NCBI GenBank assembly: GCA_963719805.1
Contig: CAVRDF010000003.1
Span: 773,973-837,972 of the forward strand
Source of the DNA: JAMXLO01 sp963719805
Lineage (GTDB): Bacteria; Pseudomonadota; Alphaproteobacteria; Acetobacterales; Acetobacteraceae
Reading direction: 5' to 3'
Length of the DNA stretch: 64,000 nt
The position numbers were made by a program, and so were the translations under genes. A model generated the notes under the pieces. The model saw nothing but the letters and a program-made list of their open reading frames with translations, searched no databases and was not told where the DNA came from. How positions within the stretch are numbered: the first letter of the stretch is position 1; the number at the start of each line of letters is the position of its first letter. Shown here in pieces: positions 18,203-26,998 of the stretch.

Positions 18203-19263
18203 CAGAACTGAAAGTAAAGAAACGGTGTGACGTGCGGCGCGAAGAACAGTGCCTGCACGGCAAATGCAAAACCGGCGGTCAGCGTCCAGCCGCGGGCGCG
18301 TTCCGACAGCTGGTGCACTGTCGGCATTGCCAACACGATCGTCCAGCCGAGCAGCAGGCACGCAGTTACCTCGGGGAAGCTGAGCGTACGCCCATCGGCG
18401 AGAAATGGCAGTAGCGGCACCGGCGTGGCGACGTAGGCCAGCGGCGGGATCGCATGCACGATCATCTGCGGCAGCGAGATGCCGTTATATCCCGCCATGC
18501 CACGCAGCATCGTACCGGTCGCCGCCAGGGTCGGGGCGCGAAACGGCACCCAGGCGACGACGACTGCCAGCAGTGTCAGCACGTGACCAACACGCGGCGG
18601 CAGTTTCCACGGGAACCATCGATGGATCAGCAGGTACAGTCCGTGCAGGCCGCCCCACAGCACGAAGTTCCAGGCAGCGCCATGCCACAGTCCACCCAAC
18701 AGCATGGTCGCCATCAGGCTAACATTGCGCCGTACCTCGCCCTGGCGATTGCCGCCGAGCGGTATATACACGTGATCGCGCAGGAAGCGGCTCAGGGTGA
18801 TGTGCCAACAGCGCCAGAACTCGACGATGTTGGTTGCCTTGTACGGACTGGCGAAGTTGAGCGGGAATTGCACGTTCAGCATGCGGGCGAGCCCGATGGC
18901 CATGTCGGAATAGCCGGAGAAGTCGAAATAGATCTGCAGCGCATAGGCCAGCGCGGCGTACCATGCCTCGAAGAAGCTGAGCGGTGCTCCCTGAGCGGCG
19001 GCGGCGAATCCAATATCGGCGTAGTGCGCGAACAGGTCGGCCAGCACGAGCTTCTTCGCCAATCCAAGCAGGAAGATCATGGTCCCGTCAGCAATGTGGC
19101 CGGCACGCGGCGTGGCGATGCCGGAGGCCAGCAATTGCGGCATGATCTCGCGCGGCCGCACGATTGGTCCGGCGATCAGATGCGGGAAGAACGCGACGAA
19201 CGCTGCGTAGGGAAGGGGGCCAGCGTCGACGCATTGGCCGCGATAGCATTCCACCAGGTACAT
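18202..19263 (-). pseudogene. MBOAT family O-acyltransferase (AlgI-like), 5' truncated
   Basis: Membrane-bound O-acyltransferase moving acyl groups across the membrane for polysaccharide modification. Conserved parts are AFFPHLIAGPIVRP, DFSGYSDMAIGLARMLN, EFWRCWHITLSRFLRDHVYIPLGG and GGLWHGAAWNFVLWGGLHG with the catalytic His. Family members have about 110-130 residues before the YLVDVYRG-like segment; here the frame hits a stop just upstream of FVQQIMYLVECYRGQ, so the first membrane helices are missing. The break near 19280 coincides with the start of unrelated accessory sequence, so this looks like a real deletion or insertion. Confidence 0.85.
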
Positions 19264-19535
19264 GATCTGCTGGACAAAGCCTAGTGTTTGGGTGTTATCG
19301 GGATGTTACAGGCCAGATAGGCTAGCCGACAGGACATTGACAGGACGTAGGGGGTAAAAAGCCACCGGACACAAAGTTGGCGTCCCATTCCGGATGGTGA
19401 CCTACGGACGTCATGGGCACGAGCGGAGTTCTTGCGCCACATGTGTCGATGCCCGGAATTCCTGACAGTCGCTCCTGTCAAATGCCCCGGGCAACAATCC
19501 ACAGCATCTTTGTGCGCCCGCCGCATGTCCGGCAT

Positions 19536-19841
19536 TCACTGCCCTGTCGTAAGCACCGCCGTAATCAACCTCCGCACCTCGCCCCGCTCGCGCGCTGCGG
19601 CCCGTACGTCGGCGCTTCGGCCGCCATGCTTCCAAGGCGCCGCGCGACAACGTTCCAGCCCTTCGGCCGTGCGTGGTCCGGTAGAGGCTCCGCCGTGCTT
19701 GTGGCAGCGCCCATTGGCCATTGCGGGAGCACGGCAATACTGCCCGTTGATCTTTCGTTTGGCACCACACCTCGGCGCCGCATCCGCCGCTGCCAGCCCG
19801 GCGCGCCAGTGGATGGGTTCCTCCGGTCCCTTGCTCATCAT
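19536..19841 (-). CDS. HGG-STGPRT motif protein (phage/accessory-type, unknown function)
   Basis: Starts MMSKGPEEP and carries the cysteine/histidine-rich core APRCGAKRKINGQYC...NGRCHKHGGAS followed by STGPRTAEGLERCR and KHGGRS. Proteins with this HGGxSTGPRT signature are widespread in alphaproteobacterial accessory DNA and look like small zinc-binding proteins; no function is established to my knowledge. It is fused in frame to the upstream gene, but removing one G from the run at about 19850 would end that gene at an ATGATGA overlap, its likely natural state. Confidence 0.6.
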   Translation of the reverse strand: MMSKGPEEPIHWRAGLAAADAAPRCGAKRKINGQYCRAPAMANGRCHKHGGASTGPRTAEGLERCRAAPWKHGGRSADVRAAARERGEVRRLITAVLTTGQ

Positions 19842-20030
19842 TTGCAGCCCCCCAACGCCGTTCATGGCTCCAGCAACCACCGCTTGTGCCCCGTTCCCGA
19901 CGTTGACATGCTGCACCACCACGTTCTGCCGTCCACCATTGCGCAGCCTGTCCAACGTGAGCATGCCGCGTTGGAATGCTTCTGATGCGCGCGCGGCTGC
20001 GTTGGCGCTGCGGGTCGCTTCCCGTGCTGC
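19842..20030 (-). pseudogene. fragment of a small protein with QHVNVGNGAQAV motif
   Basis: Residues AARASEAFQRGMLTLDRLRNGG and VVVQHVNVGNGAQAVV belong to a small protein type usually found directly upstream of HGGxSTGPRT proteins. Its N-terminus is missing: the sequence is joined near 20030 to the tail of a TylF-like gene (after SFKGLPAPD). This is a recombination junction or deletion between a methyltransferase gene and a mobile accessory pair. Confidence 0.5.
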
Positions 20031-20445
20031 ATCGGGTGCCGGAAGTCCCTTGAAGGAGTCGGCCACCCAGATTGTACAGGTCGGTGATTCCAAGCGCCTT
20101 AAGAACACCACACATCAATATAGTTGCGCCGCCGCGCCAGACGCCAGTCTCGATCAGGTCGCCAGGAACCTCTCTCGCAATCGCATCTAAAATGCAGAAC
20201 TGCAGATTTTCCAGCCGCGCCAGCGGCAACATGGAGACTGCCCGGCCCTGCACATAATGTCTGGCGAAGGCTGCCACGTAGCGCGGTGCGTAGTCCTCTT
20301 CGGGATTCGGTTCAGCGTCAAAGATGGTGTTGCTAAGAGACTTCCTCAGTAGCTCCAGATACAGAGCCGCAGAAGCAGACAGGAGTTTTTCTTGTTCGGC
20401 CTCGTCCGGAATCGGTGAATACCGGTGAGCGTAAGGGTTCGACAT
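20031..20445 (-). pseudogene. TylF/macrocin-type O-methyltransferase, 3' truncated and frameshifted
   Basis: N-terminal part of a sugar O-methyltransferase: ARLENLQFCILDAIAREVPGDLIETGVWRGGATILM is the SAM-binding start, and TIWVADSFKGLP is the next conserved block in a shifted frame. Removing one T near 20073 joins them (GITDRTIWVADSFKG). The ATG at 20445 has a strong GAGGGAGGGAG upstream. The protein stops about 130 residues in, fused to unrelated coding sequence, so the metal- and sugar-binding half is gone. Confidence 0.75.
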
Positions 20446-20579
20446 CAACTCCCTCCCTCGGCTACGTTCAAGTATGGGCTCGGCAGGCCGCCCGCTTCTA
20501 TTAAGCGTCGGGTGGTTCACAGCGGCATAGTTTGCGGATGATTTCTGGCAACCACTTATCATAGTATTGCCGCATCAAG

Positions 20580-20838
20580 ATGTTCATTCATAGGTGAGCT
20601 AATCTTGCGGCAGAATAATAGTGTCCATTTTTGTAACGCCAGCAGAAGCACCGCGTCAAACAATTCAGTATTTTTGATGGTACGTAATTATAGACGATGA
20701 ATCCCCTAACTATTGCTAAAAAAGTGATGAAACTCGTCTGATTAGGCGCGGTGTGGGAGTGTGCATAGGCGACTTGAAGCGGTAGCGTGTTATTGGGGAG
20801 GAATTAGCAATGGGAAAATCGTCTTTGAGGGCTGAGTC
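20580..20838. other. AT-richer intergenic stretch
   Basis: Lower GC than its surroundings. It contains an imperfect inverted repeat (TTGCCGCATCAAGAT and ATCTTGCGGCAGAAT) close to the left end. It separates the divergent TylF relic and the CelD-like gene, so promoters for both may lie here. No gene seen. Confidence 0.4.
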
Positions 20839-21847
20839 ATGCGCCCTTCAGCTCTTGGGTCAATTGAAATAGCAGTTTGGCACAAGATAATTTCGGAAAA
20901 TCCGTCGCTGCAACGGGCTTTTCTTACGCATAGCTTCGCGCTTGCTTGCGAGCGGGCAACTGGTCGCGCTTACGTTGCCGTAGTGTACGATGCGTTCGGC
21001 ATTTGTGGTTTCCTGCCGTTCCAATTCAGGAGTATTTGGCACGAGAAAATCCGCTATGCTGATCGGATTGGCGGCGACATGTCAGATGCGAGTGGCTTCG
21101 TCGCATTTCCTGACGTTAGGATCAGTTCTTCGGATTTGGTGCGCATAGCTGGGTTGGGGTCGATGCGCCTGACCCACTTGATGCCGGAGCAAGAACAATT
21201 TGGACTTGACGGGGAGTGGCAACAAACAAGCTACGTGACTGATCTGAATTCAGGGCCAGACGCCTACTTTTCGGCGCTGTTGGAACGCGATCGAGGAACT
21301 CGTTAGGGACACGGAGCGCTGTCAGCGCAAGGCTGAGCAAACCTTTGGGACGGTCCATTACGAAAATCATCTGCCCGCCTCATTTGAGATGGTTACCGAT
21401 CTCATTGAAGCTAAGCGATCGCAGTACATTCGTACACAGTCATCAGACCCATTCGTTTCCCCGGAGCCAATGCGACTTCTCGCTGCAATCAACGAGTCGT
21501 CTTCGCCAGACTGTCGCCTCGTTCTGAGCCGATTAAAAGCGCGAGGCCGTGTGTTAGCGCAACATCTAGGAATACGATACGGTGATGTACTAAGCTATTG
21601 GTTCCCCGTGTATGATCAGGACGCAAAAAATGTTTCACCCGGCCGGTTGATGCTCTGGCAAATCATTCGGCACGCTACCGAGGAAGGCGTGCGATTGATT
21701 GACTATGGACAAGGTGACGCAGACTACAAGCTAAAGTTCAGCACGGGATCTATGAGAGTTGGCCGTGCTTCATGGTCGGCGGGAACCGTATTGTCCTGCG
21801 TTGCGCGCGCGTGGCAATCTGTTGAGTGGCGCGTCCAACGCGATTGA
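20839..21847 (+). pseudogene. GNAT-fold acyltransferase of the CelD/BioF2-like family, one frameshift
   Basis: First half: PSLQRAFLTHSFALACERATGRAYVAVVYD...GFLPFQ, then DRIGGDMSDASGF. Second half: EMVTDLIEAKRSQYIRT, RLKARGRVLAQHLGIRYGDVLSYWFPVYD and LIDYGQGDADYKLKFS. This order and the YGxGDxxYK close are those of the CelD-like GNAT proteins tied to exopolysaccharide loci. The frames join if one base is removed near 21285 (ALLERIEELVRDTERCQRKAE). The whole protein is about 335 aa. GC is lower than the core genes to the left, consistent with transfer. Confidence 0.75.
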
Positions 21848-22129
21848 GGCGAGATCCAATTCATCGGAGAGATTGGGGTGCGGATCCAACATCCGTCCGT
21901 CGCCTGGTCGGCCGCCTTGCTGAGCGAGCTGGGATCGCTGCACAGCCGTCGCCCCATCGGCGCAGGGTCGAGGCCGCCATAGGATACGTCAGCATTCCGT
22001 TAGGGCGTGCTGGCGACACATGGCGTGCACCATCTTCCGAAAGAGGATCTTCCAGCACCCCTTCCACTGTCAAATCCGCACAAGAGGCCAACCAATATAT
22101 CGCCGCCTTAATCGACAAGGTATTTGGTT

Positions 22130-23160
22130 TTAAGCAACCGACCACTTATAGTCCAATCGGAAAGGTCCCCCCAGGCGGCGGGAGATCTGTCCATCGATCC
22201 AATCGTAACAAGGCTTGGCTTCCGTCACCCCCAGCCGCACTGCCATGGCAAGGGCACCGCGCGTGTAGACGGGATAGGTGAGCAAACCCGGTCTTTCCAG
22301 TGGCAGCCGATTTGGGTCATCGTATTGCAAATTCAGTCGCGACTGATTCATCGTCCAAGATTCAGCCCACGATTTTGCCCAGGGGGAGTCCGAATGTTCC
22401 CGCAGCATCTGATGATACGGGGTGCAGTGAGCGCGGATCCAACCACTCTTTCCATCAGTCCTGCCCGTCGTAGAGCCGATTTTCCAGCGGAAGATCGGTT
22501 CCCAATCGCCATGGCCCATCTGCACTAGCCAACCATAGATGAATGCTTGGAACTCCTCTTGCCAGGGCGCTACCACGGTGTGGGCCTCAAGCGGCCCGTC
22601 ATTTCTCGACATTAGCGTTTGCTCGGTGGTACGGAACACCGTCCGGATGACGTCGGCGCTGTTAACAAATGCATTCTTTATCCAGTCGCGCTGGGCGTTA
22701 AGCAATTCCGTGAAATAGCCTCGCGGTTGCAGCCATCGAGGTGTTATGTCTGGGGTAACCCGAGCTGCTTGTCCTAGCGAACGCATAGCCCACGCATGTC
22801 CCCGAATCTGCTGCATGCGAAACCGATAGTTCGGTGGCGATTCAACAAAATTGTAGGTTACCTGGTACTGCAACTCCTCAAGGAAATACGGATCGCCGGT
22901 TAACAAAAATGGCAGGTAAGCAAGCGCAGGTTGGTGCGGACTGTCGGGATGTAGCCCGCTATTGGTCTTGGCCAGATAAGGGTTGCCGGTATCCGGTGAA
23001 TAGGCCGATGCGTTGCTGTAGCGAATGAGATCGATGGGGGCGCCGGTGTTCTCGTCGCGGTAGTGCCAAGGCCAGGTGCCCGCGGATTCACCTTGTGCCA
23101 GCAGAGTCTCCAATGCGCCTTTGCTCCCAGTGCAGATGAATTCGATACCGCAGAGAACAG
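22130..23160 (-). pseudogene. C-terminal part of a large hypothetical protein
   Basis: About 340 residues without a plausible start: the reading frame extends upstream of the TTG at 23113 into VLCGIEFICTGSKGALETLLAQG and is then cut at the hairpin near 23151. Aromatic-rich helical stretches (GTWPWHYRDENTGAPID, HQPALAYLPFLLTGDPYFLEELQYQ, RGHAWAMRSLGQAA) suggest an alpha/alpha-barrel such as seen in polysaccharide-active proteins. I do not recognise the family by name. The clean C-terminus and sharp 5' cut imply an insertion or deletion brought the 97-aa secreted gene next to it. Confidence 0.55.
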
Positions 23161-23192
23161 GAGCAGGCGCTCGACCGACTGCTCCTGCTCTG
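23151..23192 (-). terminator. hairpin between the 97-aa secreted protein and the truncated gene
   Basis: CAGAGCAGGAGCAG and CTGCTCCTGTTCTG form a 14-bp stem with one mismatch around a 12-14 base loop, 9 bp after the stop at 23201. No T-run follows, so termination would be weak or factor-dependent; the palindrome also marks the break point of the downstream gene. Confidence 0.5.
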
Positions 23193-23200
23193 CGAGCGAG

Positions 23201-23494
23201 TTACTGTTTCGCGCCGCCCGTACCACTGCCGCCGCTGCCTGATCCGTCGCTTTGCGGTGCATTCGCCTGACCCATAGGTGTTGCGAATTGTCCGCTCGGA
23301 GCAACTGCGGTGGTTTGCGGCCCAACGGCGGCGGAGCCTGGTGGCGTCATTGTGGTCTGCACGGTGCCCGGATTGGCAGTCGAGACAGCCGGATTGTTTA
23401 CCGTCGCATCGGTGGTAGCTGTGGCGGCGAACGCGGTATGCGCGCTCGCAAGTGCGAGTATCGCTGCGAGACTCAAAATACGCGTGTTTTTCAT
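23201..23494 (-). CDS. secreted low-complexity protein, 97 aa
   Basis: Signal peptide MKNTRILSLAAILALASAHTAFA, then a Thr/Ala/Pro/Gly-rich mature part (TTDATVNNPAVS...GSGSGGSGTGGAKQ). ATG at 23494 follows AGGAG. Likely a small periplasmic or surface protein; no domain. Similar tailed small exported proteins are common in this group, for example next to DUF1236 genes. Confidence 0.65.
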   Translation of the reverse strand: MKNTRILSLAAILALASAHTAFAATATTDATVNNPAVSTANPGTVQTTMTPPGSAAVGPQTTAVAPSGQFATPMGQANAPQSDGSGSGGSGTGGAKQ

Positions 23495-23781
23495 GGTAAG
23501 TTCTCCTGTCGCAGCTGTGCAACGCCGGCACGGAAAGGATGATCCCAGGCACACGCGAAAGAGAACCGATTCCGCCCCGCGAATGGGAGTGCCGCCTCCA
23601 GCTGCCGACCTATCGCGAGGCGAGCGGCATGGCGAAGCCGGCTGTTGTGATGCCGGAAGAATTGCGTCAGCCACTGGTCAACGCCGTGACGGAGTTCTGG
23701 CCGAGGAGCGTAAGGCGCAGATACCCAGATTTATGAACAATGTTCATCACCGAAAGTCTGCTAGAAACGACCGCAGCGAGG

Positions 23782-24159
23782 CTAGACTGGATCAAGATCC
23801 TTCTTCGTAACGGCCGAACTTCGTCGGCTCTCCTCATTCGACCGCCGGTCCTCGCGTTGCTGCGATCGGACGAGCTCAATAACCTCCGGTTCCTCATCAT
23901 CCAGGCGGGAGAGTTCGTTCCGGGCATTTCCCTCGACCCGCAACAATTCATCAAGCTTGGCGTGGATCGCCTGGGTATCTCGATGCTCCGCACGCTGAAT
24001 GAACAAAGTCATCAGCCAAGTCGCCACTGTCGCGGCAGCTTGCCAATCGAAGCTCTGTCGATTGCACAGCAGCCAAACGCCCACGTAGCCAAACACCACC
24101 ACAAATGCCATTGGGTGGGCGGTCAAGACGCCAATCTTGGTCAGTGCGGGGCGCACCAT
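23782..24159 (-). CDS. low-affinity iron permease family membrane protein
   Basis: A 125-aa protein of the COG5478 type: two membrane helices (AFVVVFGYVGVWLLC and AAATVATWLMTLFI) followed by the signature QRAEHRDTQAIHAKLDELLR, then a charged tail. Homologues start with a longer cytoplasmic N-terminus; here it is about 15 residues. The assignment to iron transport is by family name only and the biochemical role is not firmly known. Confidence 0.75.
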   Translation of the reverse strand: MVRPALTKIGVLTAHPMAFVVVFGYVGVWLLCNRQSFDWQAAATVATWLMTLFIQRAEHRDTQAIHAKLDELLRVEGNARNELSRLDDEEPEVIELVRSQQREDRRSNEESRRSSAVTKKDLDPV

Positions 24160-24763
24160 GGGTTAGTCCTCTCGTCTGTCTCGATGCACTGGTCTGCAGG
24201 AATGATCGTTTCATCGATAACTTCTCAGCAAATCAACATTTTCTTTGGATGTCAGCCCAATGGCGCGGGGCACGCGAATGCCAGATCTTTATTTGGTCGG
24301 TTGCTCTTGTTCGATTGTGCAGACGACCTCGTCACCAAGCCGCCACCAAAGTCGCGCTACCAAACGGTCCACTACACGCTCAAACACGGAGACGCGCTAC
24401 CACGCTTCCTGACTGACGGCCGGCCGGAGATCGAAGGGAAGAAAGGCGGTAACCCGTGACGGGTATCATTATGCTCCCGGTTGCCGTAAATCACAGTTGC
24501 CAGCACGCCCCTAGGACGACCCGCCGGGAGCGATGGATGGCGAGGTGCATCACCACTCAGGGCGCGCTCTCTCGGCGCGCCCATTTTCGTTGATAGCCTC
24601 ACGGGCGCGGAGGGAATGTCTTGCTCTGACTAAATCAACGGATCCCGGTCGCGCTGGGGCTCCCGGGACGGCTGAGGCAAGCGTCCGCGCGGGGCGCCAG
24701 CGATCCTGTCGATGGTCGCGGGAGAGAGTGGCTCGGACTGCAACGTGTCATTATGGTGACAGG
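24160..24763. other. intergenic, about 600 bp, holding one hairpin repeat
   Basis: No convincing gene on either strand; the readable frames are biased only by GC content. The stretch holds one copy of the dispersed GC-rich hairpin (24560-24589) upstream of a small-protein gene. Confidence 0.4.
24560..24589 (+). repeat. dispersed GC hairpin element, copy A
   Basis: GGGCGCG and CGCGCCC arms around CTCTCTCGG followed by ATTTTC. Similar hairpins with a CTCTC or TTCTC loop occur near 25100, 46669, 46814 and 50050, with a looser relative at 46570. May act as a terminator; see findings. Confidence 0.5.
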
Positions 24764-24949
24764 ATGGAGACGCGGCCGGATACCACCAAGCGAGACAATT
24801 TTTTCTACCTGCTGATGTCGATGGAACGTGCGGTTGCAGCGGGTGGCATAACTTGGTCGAAAGCCGACATTGAGCTCGCTGCTAAGAGGCTTCGGAACCT
24901 CATTCTACAGATCGACAAGGTTGCCGGCCCTCCGCAGGGAACCACCTGA
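24764..24949 (+). CDS. small protein, family 1 (RDNFFYLL type), 61 aa
   Basis: METRPDTTKRDNFFYLLMSMERAV...ADIELAAKRLRNLILQI. It is clearly related to the 60-aa protein at 26720-26902: both read R(D/E)N..YL...E.A...G......D.....RL..LI....I. All-helical, no cysteines, no signal. Unknown function; being conserved twice within 2 kb supports that it is a real gene. Confidence 0.6.
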   Translation: METRPDTTKRDNFFYLLMSMERAVAAGGITWSKADIELAAKRLRNLILQIDKVAGPPQGTT

Positions 24950-25099
24950 CGGCAGTCGCTGTCTGCGGAAGGTTCCACGAACCGAAGCCCTCCAGGCTGA
25001 AATTTCGGTGCAATCGGTGACACGCTTGACCCTGCACTGCGATGAGGATCATCCGACCGCCTCGGCGGTCACCTGCGACGGTCTTCTGGATCCCAACTT

Positions 25100-25137
25100 A
25101 GGGCGCGTCCGTCCTTCAGCGGGCGCGCCCAATTTCT
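25100..25137 (+). repeat. dispersed GC hairpin element, copy B
   Basis: GGGCGCGTCCGTCC-TTCAGC-GGGCGCGCCC followed by AATTTC. It overlaps the 3' end of the family-3 small gene on the opposite strand, just as copy F lies downstream of that gene's paralog. Confidence 0.5.
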
Positions 25138-25384
25138 ACAGCAGCTTTCGAAAAGCGACCGACGGGGATAGTTCCGACACTCGGGTGGTAGGCATCCCCC
25201 GCGCCTTTTCCTTTATGACCCGGCCGCACCAGGCGCCACGTGAAACCGCGCGGGCTGGGGGGCAGCAGCTCTCCCTCGGCTGCGTAGCGCATCCGGCCCG
25301 TCGGAGTGCCGAACACATTCAGCTCTTCGTAATGCCCAGTCGAGGGGCTGGATCACCCGGCCTGTGTTCGTCAACGTTCGCCAT
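25116..25384 (-). pseudogene. small protein, family 3 (EELNVFGTPTG type), frameshifted
   Basis: Starts MANVDEHRPGDPAP, then in another frame TGHYEELNVFGTPTG...GFTWRLVRPGH. The paralog at 50300-50482 keeps PGDPVPVPGPYEELDLLGQPTG in one frame. A one-base loss near 25350 explains the break. Residues after WRLVRPGHK run into hairpin B and probably are not native. An FNR-like box is centred 41 bp upstream of the ATG. Confidence 0.6.
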
Positions 25385-25418
25385 CCGGCCCGCATAGCAA
25401 CGGGGCTAGCCAGCTCAG

Positions 25419-25432
25419 TTGATCCAGATCAA
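25419..25432. promoter_or_regulatory. FNR/FixK-type box
   Basis: TTGATCCAGATCAA matches the TTGAT-N4-ATCAA consensus exactly. Its centre is about 41 bp from the start codon of the family-3 small gene to the left, and it overlaps the stop codon of the 85-aa gene to the right. An Fnr/FixK/Crp-type activator could drive the small gene under low oxygen. Confidence 0.55.
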
Positions 25433-25686
25433 TCGCCTGCCGGAGGCGCCGGCCGCAGGATTGAGCCCCGTGGCACGCCCCCGGCAAGCCTGTGCCCCTC
25501 GCGATATTCGGCCGCGAGCTTGTCCCGATCGGGCCCGGCGGGGCCGCACTTGATGCGCCGCTGATGTCGGCGAGCCTCGCGCTCTGCAGCCAGCCAGGGA
25601 CGATCGTCTGTCATCGGCCCCTCAACCGCGAATAGTCCGCGGTCGTGGTTGGCCACGATCAGGTAGAAGGGTTGGGCGTCGGCCAT
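25429..25686 (-). CDS. small hypothetical protein, 85 aa
   Basis: MADAQPFYLIVANHDRGLFAVEGPMTDDRPWLAAE with a basic tail. The core resembles the product at 29951 (FLVVEEADGTFGVEGF), so the two may be distant members of one family. Soluble and unrecognised. Same strand as its small-protein neighbours. Confidence 0.5.
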   Translation of the reverse strand: MADAQPFYLIVANHDRGLFAVEGPMTDDRPWLAAEREARRHQRRIKCGPAGPDRDKLAAEYREGHRLAGGVPRGSILRPAPPAGD

Positions 25687-25700
25687 TGCAGCAGCTTTGT

Positions 25701-25892
25701 CTACTCGGTTGCCGGTGCAGGATCATCCCGCTGCATCCAGTGATTGACGGCCCGGCGATGCAGCGTCGCCAGCTCCCGAAAGGCTCCAGCGATACTGATC
25801 CAGCCGCCAGAAATTTCCCAGTTCGGAGCCATTGTAGCCATGCACCGTGCCTGGTCAGCAAGCTCGGTATACTTGGCTTCTGCTTTGTTCAT
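25701..25892 (-). CDS. small protein, family 2 (MNKAEAKY type), 63 aa
   Basis: MNKAEAKYTELADQAR...GGWISIAGAFRELATLHRRAVNHWMQRDD. A second copy at 53307-53555 reads MNESEVTYAALVSQAQ...GWFQIAIGFQELLGLYRLSRNFWQERDD. The shared pattern of helices and the W/F positions show common descent. The start MNKAEAK is set by this match. Unknown function. Confidence 0.65.
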   Translation of the reverse strand: MNKAEAKYTELADQARCMATMAPNWEISGGWISIAGAFRELATLHRRAVNHWMQRDDPAPATE

Positions 25893-26030
25893 TCGGCACC
25901 CAGAATGCATCAGCCGCGCGCGAAATGACAGAGTTTGCCGGCGCTCCGTGATTGCCAATGAAAAGAGGCGCTCCGGCGGCGGCGACTTGCCAAATGACGC
26001 AGTATGGCAGCAGCATTTGGGGGGCCAAAG

Positions 26031-26044
26031 CTGATCCAGATCAG
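26031..26044. promoter_or_regulatory. FNR/FixK-like palindrome
   Basis: CTGATCCAGATCAG is a perfect palindrome differing from the FNR consensus only in the outermost base of each arm. It sits between two divergent small genes, centred about 70 bp before the start at 26107 and about 145 bp from that at 25892. Confidence 0.45.
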
Positions 26045-26106
26045 CGCGCACAAGATGTGCCTGCCGCATAGGCCCCGAGTCTTGTTGAGAGGGAGGAAAG
26101 GGCGAG

Positions 26107-26316
26107 ATGAAAGTGTCCGACGATCCTTTCCAAGCGGCCGTCAACATTGCGCAGGCCATGGTTGCTCCGGAGCAATGGGATTTGCTCAGTCTGTTAGAGC
26201 AGTCGGAGGCCATCTATGCGCAATTGGGGATCCTCGACGCCGAGGCGGCGAACGCACGAGCAGCCCCGTTGCGTCGACGTTTGCCGCCCGCTGGCGTAGG
26301 AGCGGGGCGGAGATAG
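26107..26316 (+). CDS. small hypothetical protein, 69 aa
   Basis: MKVSDDPFQAAVNIAQAMVAPEQWDLLSLLEQSEAIYAQLGILDAE followed by a basic tail. Strong AGGAAAGGGCGAG upstream of the ATG. Helical, soluble. Family not recognised. Divergent from the family-2 protein with an FNR-like palindrome between them. Confidence 0.5.
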   Translation: MKVSDDPFQAAVNIAQAMVAPEQWDLLSLLEQSEAIYAQLGILDAEAANARAAPLRRRLPPAGVGAGRR

Positions 26317-26336
26317 GCGGCCAAGTACCCGGCCCC

Positions 26337-26432
26337 CTACATGCCGTTGACAATCCGCCAAGCGTCCCAGGCAACCGAGATGGTCGCCGCAACGAGCGCC
26401 AAACCGACCAGCCAGGACACTTTCCGCGCCAT
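26337..26432 (-). CDS. 31-aa single-span membrane peptide
   Basis: A short frame reading MARKVSWLVGLALVAATISVAWDAWRIVNGM: a positively charged start, one hydrophobic helix and a short polar end, the layout of bacterial membrane microproteins. A GAGAG lies just before the ATG. It is convergent with the 69-aa gene. Supported by composition only. Confidence 0.35.
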   Translation of the reverse strand: MARKVSWLVGLALVAATISVAWDAWRIVNGM

Positions 26433-26719
26433 CGGGCTCTCATAACACACACATTTCGGGTTCAATACACTCAGGCGCTGAATCATCGCACCTTAGAGGG
26501 CAACCACCTCTCATAAAGGGCGAGGATTGCGAGGCAAAGCAGTGCAAGGGAGCGAAATCAGCAGCAGATTGAAGCGGTCCACGCTAACTCACGAGTTCGC
26601 AAGCGCTGCTATATCGGAACGTCCGGTTGCGCAAATGACTGAAACCGCGTCGTCGGGAAGACCAGGCAGCTGCCAGTTGAAGAGAGAGAGTTGAACGTGG
26701 AATTTCGGAGACCGCGGAG

Positions 26720-26902
26720 CTAGTTCGCCGCCCGCCGATATATGGCAGCGGCTAGGTGGATGAGCCTCTCCGGCAGGCGTTTGGCGTCTTCCGCTGTCAG
26801 TGGTGCGCCGCGGCGGATAGCCCCCTCAAGCTCGGCCACCAGGTAGAGCACATTCTCTCGCTGCAGCGTTTCGGCGCCTATATCGTCGTAATCATAGCCC
26901 AT
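26720..26902 (-). CDS. small protein, family 1, 60 aa
   Basis: MGYDYDDIGAETLQRENVLYLVAELEGAIRR...LTAEDAKRLPERLIHLAAAIYRR, paralog of the gene at 24764. Both share the REN/RDN opening, YL, a central glycine, a D and the closing RL..LI segment. Unknown function. Confidence 0.6.
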   Translation of the reverse strand: MGYDYDDIGAETLQRENVLYLVAELEGAIRRGAPLTAEDAKRLPERLIHLAAAIYRRAAN

Positions 26903-26971
26903 TGGTCAGGAACGCCGATCCCAGCGCGCGGTGGCGCAATAACCAATTGTTCAGCTCCGCGTGCCACCAAA

Positions 26972-26998
26972 AGAAAGACCGGCCACGGAGGCCGGTCG
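26972..26998 (-). terminator. rho-independent terminator
   Basis: On the minus strand GACCGGCC-TCCGT-GGCCGGTC followed by TTTCTTTT. It would end the transcript of the Tat-leader gene and its coupled partner (28061 to 27269). The 270 bp between them contain no gene I can support, though a basic Pro/Lys-rich frame is open there. Confidence 0.6.

Noticed and set aside
18454..19284. 276-aa plus-strand frame opposite the MBOAT gene
   Set aside because: His/Gln/Arg-rich antisense of a membrane protein; the MBOAT motifs on the other strand settle it.
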